From Ephydatia muelleri (lineage: Eukaryota > Porifera > Demospongiae > Spongillida > Spongillidae), in NCBI GenBank assembly GCA_013339895.1, contig JABACO010000003.1:3257757-3321756 (forward strand): 64,000 nt of DNA, given 5' to 3'. Below, piece after piece: positions 36,401 to 46,909 of this stretch. The notes beneath the pieces are model-generated. The model did not search any database and had not been told where the DNA came from. It saw only the letters and a program-made list of their open reading frames with translations. A program made the translations under genes and the position numbers. The first letter of the stretch is position 1. Each line of letters starts with the position of its first letter.

Positions 36401-37818
36401 AACTGAGGGACAACTAGTTCAGTCCTTCCATCGGGCACACATTCACATTCACGTTGAGCTGGTTCTGGACTCAGCACTGACAAATGTCCATTTCTCAACT
36501 CAGAGCATGGAAAGCCTGTTCCTCCGGACCAGGCTGAAAACATTTTACTCGAAGTCTGGTGTGACCATAGGGCTCCGCTCCAGACCCTGAAGGTGGAGCT
36601 TGCAGCATTTCCCGATACCCCCTAGCTGTAGTGTGACACTCCCTCTATATCATACCAACCCCCACTTTTCGAAATTCCTGTATTCGCCCCTGTTAGGATA
36701 GTATCTGTTGTTGAATGTTATGTGCTTGGGACAAAGATACACAGCAGTGTTTCATAACTTTTAAGTTGGGTTATGATAACTATGACTTGCATGCTGCATG
36801 TGCTTTCAATTAAATTTTTTTATCTACATGTCAAGAGGGAGGCAAGAAAATGCGTCAATATTGTAGGGGGATTATGAATCTGCATTCAAATAAAAAGATA
36901 CGAGGGATTAACTCCCATGTAAATTCGAGGCGAAACAACAAAAGGATATGAATGTTTCTAAAAATGTAATTTTAGCAGGGGGTACCACACCCTTCGCCCC
37001 TGGTTTATCGCTGCAGACTTCCGCTTGCAAGTAGTTGAACCATAGTGCCGTCTTTTGAGTACTCGACACACCTATTACAATACCAACGTTAAATCATCGT
37101 TGCCGGTTTTGCAAGTATGTATAGGGTCTCAGTGAAGCCCTTTGGCTGTGAGGGAAAAGATTAACGCTGCCAACAGCTCCCATCTGCAGCGGGCTTCTGT
37201 GCAGAGTGCTTGCGAGGAATCCGTTCCTAGTGTAGCGGCCGGAGCAGAACCAGAGGTTATCTAATCTGTTCCACTAAACTCATTAACAGTAAATGGCTAC
37301 ACGAGGGTGTGAAGAGGCGTAGGTTGTCCCCCTCGCTACATGTAAATAATGATCACCTACGCCGGACGACCGAAAGGCGCGAAAGTGCCTTCATGAGGAT
37401 AGTGCATAAGCCCTCAGTAAATATGCCCACAGCCCAGGCCTTTCGCTTACTGCCTGTGGTAAGCGGGGATGGGGTGTGGAAGCCGGGGAAGAGGGCGAAA
37501 CCCATTTGCCGCTATACGGAATGCGTATCGACATCCGATGCTGTTGTGACGACAGATCGAATAAGGTCAGAAAGGAGACAGAGAGAGGCCGTGGTGAGGA
37601 AGAGGGGGGGGGGGGAGGGAAAGGCAGCTACACGCTAACCAATCTCTTGTCACTATATATATACATTCGGTGACTAGCATGCGCACATCCCCCCCCCCTC
37701 CCCCCCCCCCCCCCCCCAAAAATAATAATAATAATAATGAACAATAATAAAAACACGAAGAAGATGGCTCACCTGTTTGAACGACAAACAAGCTAAACAG
37801 GACGAACGCCACATGCAT
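27458..37818 (-). CDS. Single-pass receptor-like protein: Cys-rich Ig-like domain, three FN3-type domains, TM, short tail
   Basis: Eight exons join in perfect phase: 37818-37773, 35565-35152, 34856-34572, 34076-33988, 33925-33733, 28540-28458, 28397-28205 and 27636-27458; 493 aa predicted. Order: signal peptide ([15 protein letters not shown]); Cys-rich Ig-like domain ([26 protein letters not shown]); FN3 ([20 protein letters not shown] ... [13 protein letters not shown]); a split FN3-like domain (FHIKWSSV / [19 protein letters not shown]); a second split one (LNITWLPA / [17 protein letters not shown]); TM helix ([17 protein letters not shown]) and a 26-residue basic tail. The split domains use 89+193 and 83+193 nt exons, so one arose by duplicating the exon pair. 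It is paralogous to 10445-7639 and 932-2489. Introns hold two retroelement relics, a 461-bp element and a GGGA satellite. Confidence 0.86.
27712..28195. repeat. (GGGA)n satellite, about 480 bp
   Basis: Nearly pure GGGA/GGAGG array in the last intron of the receptor-like gene (C-rich in the transcript). Long open frames on both strands here are artefacts. Confidence 0.95.
29298..30060 (-). pseudogene. Non-LTR retrotransposon relic: C-terminal CCHC-like knuckle and restriction-like endonuclease
   Basis: The minus strand reads [19 protein letters not shown], then [39 protein letters not shown] and [18 protein letters not shown] Cys/His knuckle followed by R-H-N and PD..D-type residues is the C-terminal end of retrotransposon proteins with a restriction-like endonuclease. 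After ETYG the frame shifts to [18 protein letters not shown], so it is broken, and the reverse transcriptase itself is missing. An (ATA)n tract at 29298-29322 on the 3' side could be the element's tail. 5'-truncated copy in an intron of the receptor-like gene. Confidence 0.72.
30061..30954. other. Intronic, no gene recognised
   Basis: A direct repeat 'atgatgacgtattttgcgtcagc' at about 30690 and 30722 is the only structure noted. Confidence 0.4.
30955..31415. mobile_element. 461-bp element with short TIRs and a 5-bp target duplication
   Basis: The ends are cagaggcgtaggaacc and gttcctacgcctctg, followed on both sides by C/G runs. The flanks 30950-30954 and 31416-31420 are both acctc. No coding capacity; internal AC microsatellite at about 31217-31238. 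The CAGAGGCGTAGGA end resembles hAT termini, but the 8-bp duplication expected for hAT is not seen. Confidence 0.72.
31416..33694. other. Intronic region, no exon recognised
   Basis: Includes an inverted repeat at 32064-32240. A reading stretch near 32521-32590 ([19 protein letters not shown]) is of unknown origin. No splice-compatible exon of the host gene was seen. Confidence 0.4.
32064..32240. repeat. Inverted repeat
   Basis: 'agtacacatccgtctgtgg' plus 'aactgtgtgcggtgtaccgc' at 32064-32112 returns as 'gcggtacaccgcacacagtt' and 'gacggatgtgtact' at 32200-32241. Confidence 0.75.
34188..34437. mobile_element. Family R1 copy in an intron
   Basis: From 'aaaaagggacctaatgcg' to 'gttagggtccctgttcgtgg'. 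It shares 'atggctaattaaaaattcag', 'gatactccgattctcagtgc' and 'aaatcttgaaaaaacatg' with 6131-6490. Confidence 0.75.
35850..36650 (+). pseudogene. Degenerate non-LTR retrotransposon relic
   Basis: Reads [20 protein letters not shown] then VVLS at about 36320-36395, the same knuckle-plus-GGDVV signature as the relics at 29298-30060 and 46910-47480 but in the opposite orientation, with many stops. Upstream translated pieces (around 35985-36230) may be the reverse-transcriptase end. It lies in the first intron of the receptor-like gene. Confidence 0.5.
37309..37762. other. Open frame and poly-G/poly-C tracts next to exon 1 of the receptor-like gene
   Basis: An Arg/Lys-rich open frame at 37309-37638 has no recognisable domain. 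G and C runs at about 37605-37617 and 37689-37717 lie in the intron just downstream of exon 1. Confidence 0.3.
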
Positions 37819-38390
37819 TACTTCAGAGCTTCAAAGATGAACGCAGGATTTTGGCGGTGTGTCTCCAGATCCTCAAATAATATATCATCTCTGACGAGAT
37901 CTCTGATTAAATTTATTGGTAACGAAATTCATGAAACCCCACCCCATAACCAACGAGTGTGACGGCAGCCCTGCCAGCTGACAGCGTAGCTACGTGATCT
38001 CACCTGAGTCACTGCTGTTAGTACCGTATGCCTCGAGAACATCTCAGACTGCAACGGCCAGTAATTACTTGTCCCTTTGTACACGTATGAATATGGTGTA
38101 ATTCCGTGAAAGGGGGGAATCCGGGGGAGTTCCCTACGCATCATCGGTTATGAAATCATTTCAATACTTGACGGCTGTTTCCAATTAGAGCCATACCGTA
38201 AATAGCCAAGGAAATTAAGTGCGAGCCTCATTATAAATACTATATCTTGAGCGAGCCACGCCTTGCTCATTTTAAGTCCAACATATGAGAGGATTACTTC
38301 CCTCGATAACCCTATGTATGCAGTTCAGTACTAATATTCCACAGACGCAACCGTCCATTACATTTCCTATAAACGCACAACAGGGCCGGT

Positions 38391-38428
<38 letters not shown>

Positions 38429-38869
38429 ACTGAGATGATTTCGATTTCACCATCAATTTTCGCCATATATGGTCTTACTACCATATATATGGCAACAAAA
38501 AAATTGTCATCTCAGCCCCCTTGGTATATGCCCCTGCACAACACCTTTTTAGACCAATATTCAATTGTGTCGAAGGAAAGGGGTTACTTCAGGTCAACGC
38601 CCAACAATTTTCCACTAAGGTCAGTATGCACCATCACAGAATAGAGGCATGAAAATATTCAAAAGTGCCATTCAACACTTGCCATATTGGTTTTTCACAA
38701 CACAGTACGCATGTATCTTATGAATCGTCCATATCCGACCACATAGGTTCAATGGATCATCCATCACACACAGATAATTCAAAAGCACTGCAGAGTATGT
38801 GGGAACCTGTCAGGGAAAAGGAATAGATCATTTTATTGATGCTCTGAGTTTGCAGCACAGCTCTTTTCT
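37819..38869. other. Upstream region of the receptor-like gene
   Basis: No gene recognised. A run of about 36 G occurs at 38392-38427. Confidence 0.4.
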
Positions 38870-40000
38870 GTATTCAGCATTGAATGATGTCCCAAACATA
38901 TCAGATCAGATTCGGCATCATAATCTGATCTGATCTGTTTAGTTAAGGCATGAATCTGAATCTGATCTGATTTAGCAGATAGATCCAGGGTACATGATCT
39001 GAATCTGAAGGTAACGACCATTGGATATCTGAATATCTGGACCCACGGTAGTGGGTCCTATGTAGGATTGGCTCCATGGGCGATCAAGCGCATGCAATGA
39101 AGTTCTGCTAAATTGTAGGACAGTTTTCGTTGCATGTGGTCTTACCAAATCCAGTGTTTTGTTTTTACACCACCCAGACCAATCCTACTTCCTACTCTAT
39201 TTCTCAAAGAGAATATTTACTTGTAACTTAACTATCCTTGCACAATATTATATATGAAATGTTCTGACGACCCCTAAATGTGACAAAGTTGGTTGGATAA
39301 ATGTTTCTAGCTAACCTGTCTTGAACCTACATGAGAAATGAAACCAATGCTTGTAAAAGATAAAAAAATCGCACACCAGACTGACGCACACCCCATATAT
39401 AAAGCAAGCAAGGGGGAAATGCCCAGATTGGAAGAGGGCGGTGACAAAAATTACAATTGAGTACAAAAAAGGGAAGAAATAAAAGCCTATACATTCATTC
39501 CACACACCTTCCAGTATACAAAACCACGTCCAAGAAAGAGAGCCAGGGAGAGGGGACTGCAGTGGAACCACGAGCAGTGGAGGAGCTACTGCGAATGCTG
39601 GTGGAAGACCGACGGAGCAGGGAAGCTGAGTTTGTGGAAGAAAGGCAAAGACGAGAGCGAGAGCTAGCAGCAGAGAGGGATGCGCGCGAACGGGAGGTCT
39701 CTCAGCAGATGGAAACGATGCGGAGGCAAATGGAACCACCTTTGCCAAAAAATACAAAACACACGCGGACAGTTAAATCTGGAGAAAAAAAATGGATGCT
39801 TTCCCTCGGTCCCAGACCACTGGATATTCAGATATACGTGTTAGCATCCGACGGGATTGGGCAAGCTATAATCCGAATCTGTTCCGACTTTGGAACATCA
39901 ATCTGAATGATTAATGTAACCAAACTGAATCCGATCCATTGGCCTTTCGGATAGGATATCCGAATTCGGATCCGATCCGTTAAAGCCTTATGCAGGCACC
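38870..40000. repeat. Inverted 'gaatctgatctgat' repeat arms flanking a gag-like fragment
   Basis: The segments 38895-39050 and about 39815-39985 share 'gatatctgaatatc'/'gatattcagatat' and 'ccattgg' pieces in inverted orientation, and both are rich in gaatc/gatccga words. Possible ends of one degenerate mobile element; borders not resolved. Confidence 0.35.
39540..39790 (+). pseudogene. Gag-like coiled-coil fragment
   Basis: Encodes AVEELLRMLVEDRRSREAEF then VEERQRRERELAAERDARER, a strongly charged coiled coil followed by QQMETMRRQME. This kind of segment is common in the N-terminal gag region of Ty3/gypsy-type elements. No zinc knuckle, protease or polymerase follows. It could also be an unrelated coiled-coil exon. 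Confidence 0.35.
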
Positions 40001-40339
40001 CACCCTTCATCATTTTGTTATTCATGCAAACAAGTGCTAGTCAGATAGCTACAAGCTCAAGATCACCTTCTCGCATACAAGAGCTCCACCATTATCTTTC
40101 AGTGGATGGCACATGCAGAAGAGGGATGCATGGTATAGTGAAGATGTACATGCATGCATACCTGAAAGTATATCATGTTGTACACCTATAGATCTGCCAT
40201 CCGAAAAAAAGAAGAAGAATGAAAAAAAAAAAAGCAGATCCAAATCCCAGAGGTGGCTCCACATGTACAACTGCTAGCTGTAATGCAATTATTGCCTGGA
40301 TTAAAAGATTGCACCACCATACCACTCACCACCAGATGT

Positions 40340-40650
40340 TCCTCTTGCAACGATAAATAACCCAGCCATCTTGGACCAGCTGCAGTGCCCAATCTGCTTG
40401 ATGATCCTCTGCCAACCTCTAGAGCTCCCATGCCGGGCACTCGTATGTACCACTTGCACAGTGAAATGAGTTCAAAGGTGCAGTGTCCATGCTGTTATAC
40501 ACTGTTGAAACCAACAGAACTTAAATATAAGCTGGCATCTCAACTGATATCAGACACTGCTGAAGGACATATTGGTCCACTGCATAGCCTGCAAATGGGA
40601 TGTAAAAGCTGAAGATTACCACACACATGAGTGCAGCACTTCAGGGTGAG
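40340..40650 (+). pseudogene. RING-finger fragment
   Basis: Reads LDQLQCPICLMILCQPLELP, then CRALVCTTC, a TGA stop in frame, and one frame over VQCPCCYTLLKPTEL. The C-x2-C ... C-x-C-x2-C ... C-x2-C order is a RING finger with a missing piece. Further on, HCIACKWDVKAEDYHTHEC looks like a following zinc knuckle. Stops and shifts show it is broken; it probably comes from a transposon-borne RING protein. Confidence 0.5.
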
Positions 40651-40727
40651 ATGAAAATGGCAGGCAAATTAGTACCATAATTCCACCCCCCCCCCCCCCC
40701 CCCCCCCCCCCCCTTAGCCATAGATAT

Positions 40728-40905
40728 AGAGAGGCTGCAGTGTCATCCCGGGAAGAGCGACGGCCATGTTTTTTGGTGTCCCGAGTTCTGTTACAGGTTG
40801 TAAATAATTTGTTACAGATTGGAAACCTTCTGTAACAGAACTGGAGACACCAAAAAAACATGGCCGCCGCTCTTCCCGGGATGACACTACAACCTCTCTA
40901 TTAGA
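40728..40905. mobile_element. 178-bp foldback element next to a poly-C run
   Basis: Arms: 'gagaggctgcagtgtcatcc', 'cgggaagagcgacggccatg' and 'gttctgttacag' with their complements. A C run of about 28 nt (40685-40713) precedes it. Confidence 0.85.
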
Positions 40906-41636
40906 ACTATGCTTTAGCCTAGAACTTTTATGCAGGTAACACAGGCACGCACTCCAATGGTTAGGCCTCCTTGGAGAGCAAGGAAGGCTTAATACCTTGC
41001 TAGGAACATACCACTGTATGCGTAACAAGGTGCAACGACTTCTAGCTATGGTGAAAGCGCACAGATAATATCTATGCTGTCAGCGAACAAAAAATCCGCT
41101 ATGATCCAATACATTTGCACACAACTTCTAACGTGTCTAGTATACTACCCAATTAATATGGCAAAACATCTATTAAGTACCTTCTGTCTTCGTTAGATTC
41201 CTGCTTTCAGTTTGTCGACAAAAAATCTTTCGTCTTGTACCTAGCGCTTCGAAGTTAAATGGTCCTTCCGAAGGTAGCTGCTTTCGACGCTACAGTTCAT
41301 AACGAAGACACAACCTTAAAGCCATGTAATTTGGGCAATAAATAGAACAAAAGTTCGCTTGTAAAATGGCATTACGTTTTAACAGGTCGGTAGGCTCGTT
41401 ACTATGGCACTACGTAATACTTCAATATTACGGAGGTGGAGGCATTTCAATGGCCTAATAAATGCACACATGCCTCGTGCTCTTATAGCGGTCTGCTGAT
41501 CATCAGCAGATCCAGTAGTACGCGCGCACACAGGGCAAAGTAGCTACTATGGTGAGAGGGAAACTCCATGCAACTAGCAATGATCTCTACTCAAATTGAC
41601 GCCCCCTTCCCGCCCCAACTTGCTAGGATTCTACAG

Positions 41637-44169
41637 GTGTAGTGGCAGCTGCAGTGGCTGTTGTGTGCGTGGTAGCAGCGCTCGCTTTCTTCTTTACACG
41701 TGGCGCCTCGGGCAAGGCAAAGGCCCCCGTTGCGCTTTGTCCGACGGAGAAGAGACCTTTTAAGTTGATAAAGAAACAGGTGAGTGCTGGGTTCACATCC
41801 CATACTTGTGTGACCACATCATGGGCGTGTAACGCAACGTGACCTCGTAGATTGTCAGCCATGACACCAGGAAGTTTACATTCGAACTCCCTTCCCCCGA
41901 CCACATTCTCGGACTCCCCGTAGGTAAGTCTGGGGGGAAAAAAAAATCATTTCCCCTTCGATATTGGAGGGATTGATTTAGGCAGCCTCAAGGGGGACAG
42001 ACAAGGGTGCTGCAAATGCACCTATCTCTGTAGGTGGTGTGGCTATCACAGCAAAAAAAAAAAAACGCGTCGAATCAATTATTGATTTCACAACGGATTT
42101 TAAATCAATTGTTATCTCAAGGCATGATTTCACAGTACAATCAAGTCCACTTGATTTGCGCTTGATTTACTGTCAAATCAATTGTGAATCAATGATTGCT
42201 GTGTATACATTTGGAGACTAAGTTAAAGTTAATTAACCTACGTGTATAATTGAGTTTGAAATATTAATGGGTGGTAGTAAATTGTCATGTTGACCAATAG
42301 TAATACACTATATGCGAGTACATACTGGTACATGTATGTTACCAAGCATACTGTGTGTACGTATGGTTTCGAGAACAGAATGCTGTTACTAATGGTGTAA
42401 CCCATCACTTCAAATTTTGTTCAAATGTTTGGGTCTTGAAAGTTTACTCTCGTGTGCATGCAGTTATGTCCTTGAGAAGACAGAGCTTTGTGAATCGTGT
42501 ACCCTTTTGCAGAAGTGGTTTATGAATTATATCTGTGCTGTCTGTTAGGGGAGGGCGGGGCCTCACTTCACACACCCGCCCCCCACTGCCCCTTTGTCAT
42601 CGCCTAGGCAACCACATGTATCTGTCGGCCACCATCAATGGCGAGCTGGTGATTCGTCCCTACACTCCCGTGAGCTCTGACGACGAGAGGGGCTACTTTG
42701 AGCTGGTCATCAAGGTCTACTTTGCCAACGTGCACCCCAAGTTCCCCGAGGGGGGCAAGATGTCCCAGTACCTGGACACCCTGGGGATAGGGGACACGGT
42801 GGACGTGCGTGGCCCCCTGGGGAAGGTGACCTATCTGGGGGGAGGGGACATCCAGTACAAGGAGAAGAGCACACCAGAGATACGGCATGCGACGGATATC
42901 GGGCTTATTGCCGGGGGCACAGGTAAGGAAGGGGGAGGAGGAAGGAAGTAAGAGGAGGGAGGGGGTTGGAGAAGGGGGAGTAAAGTAGGTCATAAACACT
43001 TCATCTCATGCACTCACGCACCTTGCTCACACAATGCACTCATTCTCCATACACCCACACCTACACACACTCTACACACACACACACACACACACTACAC
43101 CCACACACACACTCTACACCACACACACACACTCTAAACACACTCTACACACACCTACACACTACACACACTCTACACACACACACACACCACACACTCT
43201 ACACACACACACACTCTACACACACCACACACTCTACACACACCTACACACTACACACACACACAAACACACACACACTACACACACACTACACACACAC
43301 ACACACACTACACACACACTACACACACACAGGCATCACTCCGATGCTCCAGATCATCAAGGCCATCTTGAAGAATCCCAAGGATACCACAAAAGTGTCT
43401 CTGTTGTTTGCTAACCAGGTCAGAGAAGCCTTGTAATAGCAGTACACAATAATCCTGTGAAACACACACTATGTTATGTTTGAGCATGCCTCATCTGAGT
43501 ACGGTACATCTGTGTGTGTTGGTGTGTGGTGTGTGTGGTGCTTGTGTTGTGGATGCACGAGGTACACGTGTGTATGTGTGAGTTGATGCCTGCAGTGTCT
43601 TAAGTATTGCACATTGTGTCTCCCCCTCCCTCCCTCCCTCCCTCCTCCCCCTCCCCTCCATCAGACAGAGAAGGACATCCTCCTGCGTGAAGAGTTGGAG
43701 GCTCTGGCCACAGAGCACAAGAACTTCTCTCTCTGGTACGCCGTGGACAAGGGCAGCGAAGGTGAGTGTGTGGTGTCACATGGTGAGCGTGTGGTGTCAC
43801 ATGGTGAGTGTGTGGTGTCACATGGTGAGTGTGTGGTGTCACATGGTGAGCATGTGACAGTCATAGCAAGGGTGACCATGGTCCATTGCAATAACCATGC
43901 ATTTGCAAATCCTGAACACTCGGAACATCATCTTGTTGAATCATGCTATAACAAGCTGTATCATATCCCCTTCTCTCCTTCCTCTCTCCCTCCCAGGATG
44001 GAAGTACAGTGTTGGTTTCGTCAACGATGAGATGATATCTGGGCACCTCCCCCCTCCCTCCACCACCACCCAGATCCTCATGTGTGGCCCTCCTCCCATG
44101 ATCAAGTTTGCCTGCATCCCCAACCTGGAGAAGCTGGGCTACTCGCCACAGATGTATGTGGCCTTCTAG
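41637..44169 (+). CDS. NADH-cytochrome b5 reductase (CYB5R family)
   Basis: Six exons join in phase: 41637-41779, 41851-41923, 42608-42922, 43333-43418, 43665-43761 and 43997-44169. The flavoprotein transfers electrons from NADH through FAD to cytochrome b5, serving lipid desaturation and sterol synthesis. Seen in order: an N-terminal membrane anchor ([14 protein letters not shown]); [23 protein letters not shown]; the FAD-binding [38 protein letters not shown]; the pyridine-nucleotide-site start [14 protein letters not shown]; the [12 protein letters not shown] helix; and the C-terminal [20 protein letters not shown] ending MYVAF. All catalytic motifs are intact. The first exon found begins in phase 1 with no ATG, so the true start codon is in an unidentified upstream exon. 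AC and CTCC repeats crowd the introns, and the fifth intron's donor starts a 21-bp tandem repeat. Confidence 0.9.
43052..43332. repeat. (AC)n-rich microsatellite reaching the 3' splice site
   Basis: CACACA/CTACACAC array of about 280 bp. Its last 'cacacacag' is the acceptor of the next cytochrome b5 reductase exon, so the repeat takes the place of a normal pyrimidine tract. Confidence 0.9.
43762..43866 (+). repeat. 21-bp tandem repeat carrying five GTGAG 5' splice sites
   Basis: Units begin with GTGAG at 43762, 43783, 43804, 43825 and 43846, exactly 21 nt apart. The first is the donor of the fifth cytochrome b5 reductase exon. The unit is 7 codons and stays open in the exon's frame (ECVVSHG-type). 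Confidence 0.9.
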
Positions 44170-44191
44170 GGATCAGAGCCTTAGTAGGAAG

Positions 44192-44197
44192 AATAAA
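44192..44197 (+). terminator. Poly(A) signal AATAAA
   Basis: It lies 23 nt after the TAG stop of the cytochrome b5 reductase gene. Confidence 0.65.
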
Positions 44198-44569
44198 ATA
44201 TTATAATTGGAGTTGTGATCTTTATATGCTGATACATTATAATTATATTTAGTCATGGCTGAACACATACAAGCAGTTGAGCTGCATTATGGAGATGTAG
44301 TTTCACTGCCAGGAGATGCACAAAAGGTCATTCAGCTGATTATTAACTGTTCCTAAAATTCTTGACTTAGATTGCATGCTTGTCATTTTGAAGCCTAAAA
44401 AAATTATTTTATCTCCAAATGGTTTGCAGCAAAAAGTGTCCTGTGTTTATTCAAGGCTTTGAATTATATTCTAAATGTCTGTCATTCATTATCTTCATAC
44501 AGTGATTCCGAGTATCGGACTATCTGTCAAGGAGCTGTAGGGCCTAACGTTAAATAGCCATACATGTCT

Positions 44570-44815
44570 TGTCGGTCAATGGAGGAGGTCAGTAAGAGTT
44601 GGTTGACAGAGAGATAGAGGGAGGAGGGAGGTCAGTAAGGGTTGGTCGATGGAGAGGTGGTTGGAGGTCAGTAAGAGTTGGTTGATGGAGAGAAGAGGGA
44701 GGAGGGAGGTCAGTACGGGTCAGTCGATGGAGAAAGGGCAGTAGGGTTGGTTGTGGAGAGATGGAGGGAGGTCAGTAGGGATTGGTCAATGAAGTGATGG
44801 AAGGAGGGCTGTAGT
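44570..44815. repeat. Diverged minisatellite, unit about 50 bp
   Basis: Repeats of 'ggaggtcagtaagggttgg' followed by tcgatggagag and a variable purine stretch. Confidence 0.7.
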
Positions 44816-44867
44816 CCAGAAGTTATGGTATAGTAGCTGTGAATGGTAAAGAGAGTGCTGAAAAGTC

Positions 44868-44950
44868 TGTGTGTTTGTGTGTGTGTGTGTTAGTGTTTGT
44901 GTGTGTGTGTGTTAGTGTGTGTGTGTGTGTTTGTGTGGGTGTGTGTGTAA
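44868..44950. repeat. (GT)n microsatellite
   Basis: Imperfect gtgtgtgt array with 'ttagtg' interruptions. Confidence 0.88.
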
Positions 44951-46085
44951 AAGCTCATTACACAGTGCTGATAATGATGCTAGGTCAGTGTGGACCCCTT
45001 CACATTGTGTAAATTGGTTAGGGTTTGAGATAGACCAGTTGAAAGGGTGCTTGTGTAATCGTGCCCCAGGAAAAGCTTGATGCTTTGGTATCATTGCTGA
45101 TTGCTTCGCTATCACATTAGGCATTGCCAGGATTATTGGAAAGATTAAATATGGCTAGTAATCTATATGTGCTGCTCGAGTCCTGATATGCATGGAGTGA
45201 CATATTAGAAGTGATCTGATATGCATGGTGTGCACATTAGAGGTGTCCCCACCTGCACGTATGGATTTGGAGTATTGGGTAAACGTAAGTACATTTCACA
45301 ACCTATATGGCATAGTCCCTCAGTGGTTAGAGTTGTGTATTCCAGACGCAAGTGATACAGGTTATGGTGGGTACAGGATGCAGCATGGTTACCATGTGGC
45401 TCAAGCTAGTTAGTTGGTCTCCTGAGGAGGGCCCGGCAGAGCTCAACATGGCGTGCAAATAGATTCTGGTACCAAAGTGACGGTCACTAGGGAGGGGGAG
45501 TGGTACCAATAGCCATGTAGGGCATGTGACGGGAAATTAGAAAACTGAGAATCCCACGAATGATTCAATCATAGCACAGGCCAGAGTGTCTCACAATCAA
45601 ATAAAATTCGATTCGGCTTACTAATAAACTTTTGATTATTATTTACGTAGTAATAACTTTAGGACATAAACAAATAATTGATATGCTTACCACATTGGTA
45701 AATGGTCGTTACCCTTGAAACATCCTGGTCTTGGCATAATTAGTGCAACACTACATCACAATGCTACCTATATAATGTGACTCCTGCTTTCCTAAACCTT
45801 GACATCACTGTGCAACCTCAATGCCTCCAGATCTAAGCATGTGGCAATGTGTCCATAGCATATGACCAACATGAAGATCCTCCCCCTCCTCCCATGCCTT
45901 GACAGAGAGGTCTGGGAGGGTCGAAGCCCTCTGATGGGGGCTGGGGGAGGATGAGATCACATGACATTTACATGGAGGGGGAGGGGCAGGGGATAAATTA
46001 TTACCATAGATAGTTTACGGAGATGGATTGGAAGCGCATTTGAAGATTTGTTTTATCTTCATCCGATCGTGTGCGTTTTTGGTTC
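44951..46085. other. Intergenic, no gene recognised
   Basis: No domain or splice-supported exon seen. Confidence 0.4.
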
Positions 46086-46756
46086 TTTTCTGGGACGTTC
46101 CCCCCCCCCCCCCAATTATTAACCAATCAACAACTGAATTAACAGCCTTTGATGTAATCAACGGTATCCCGTAACTATCTCTCAAGAGCAGTCGTTTAGA
46201 AAGGTCTATGTGACCTCCAGGGGCTCAATGATCATTACAGTTTGTACACCTCCACACCATCATGTGGGGAGAGGGAAGAAGAAAAATGAGCTTAAATAGA
46301 ATTGCGTAGTTAACTGATTTGCATTTTGTCTTGCTTGGTAGTGTTTTGATAGCATAGTAAGTCTGAGGTGACCTGTGTGACATGGTTGATGTCTTTCTTC
46401 TCAGGGGATGCCTGCTTGTACTGTTTGCGTGAAGTCTCTACTTAAGGCATAGGCAGTACATAACACATGCACGCCAGGGTGTGTTGGGGGAATGGTGTCA
46501 GGGTGAGGTTAGGATGTTGCGAGGATGTTGTTGGAAGTGGATGTTGGGAGGTGTGGTATAGTGGTGTACGTGACGTGCTGTACAAGTCACCTGTACACAT
46601 ACGTGCCTCGCTATCAGGTACGCTGGTAGAGGAGGATTGAGGCAACGTGGAAAGAAGCGACTGCTCTTAGAGACAATTACGGGACACCGTTGATTACAAA
46701 GGCTGTTAATTGAGTTTTTGATTGGGGGGGGGGGGGGGGGGGGACGTCCTAGAAAA
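46086..46756. mobile_element. About 670-bp element with about 110-bp inverted ends
   Basis: The left arm 46086-46196 has 'ctgggacgt', a C run, 'aattaacagccttt', 'aatcaacggt.tcccgtaa' and 'agagcagtcg'. The right arm 46657-46756 carries the complement of each, with a G run in place of the C run. No target duplication could be fixed because the ends are diverged. Confidence 0.75.
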
Positions 46757-46909
46757 GTCTATGAACGAATCCTAAGTGTTCAGTGAATGCGGACATTTTT
46801 CGTACTTGGTTTTCTAAATACACTGCCTCAAACAGCGCCGATTTTCTATTAAATATTAGACTACACACAATTATTAAAAGAGAGGGAAAAAAAAAAAAGA
46901 CACACACAA

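Noticed and set aside
37309..37638. Basic 109-residue open frame
   Set aside because: No domain, Arg/Glu-rich low complexity, and it runs into a G run.
41642..41842. GTG at 41642 as the start of cytochrome b5 reductase
   Set aside because: Nuclear genes start with ATG, and the sequence before it has a good acceptor (ttctacag) with phase 1, so an upstream exon must supply the start. ATG at 41554-41556 followed by gtgaga was tried but gives the wrong frame.
42045..42215. Possible hairpin in the cytochrome b5 reductase intron (gcgtcgaatcaatt...)
   Set aside because: Pairing is patchy and the similarity to the foldback at 10638-10789 is limited to about 10 nt.
43008..43436. Thr/His-rich open frames
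   Set aside because: Artefact of an AC microsatellite; only 43333-43418 is coding.
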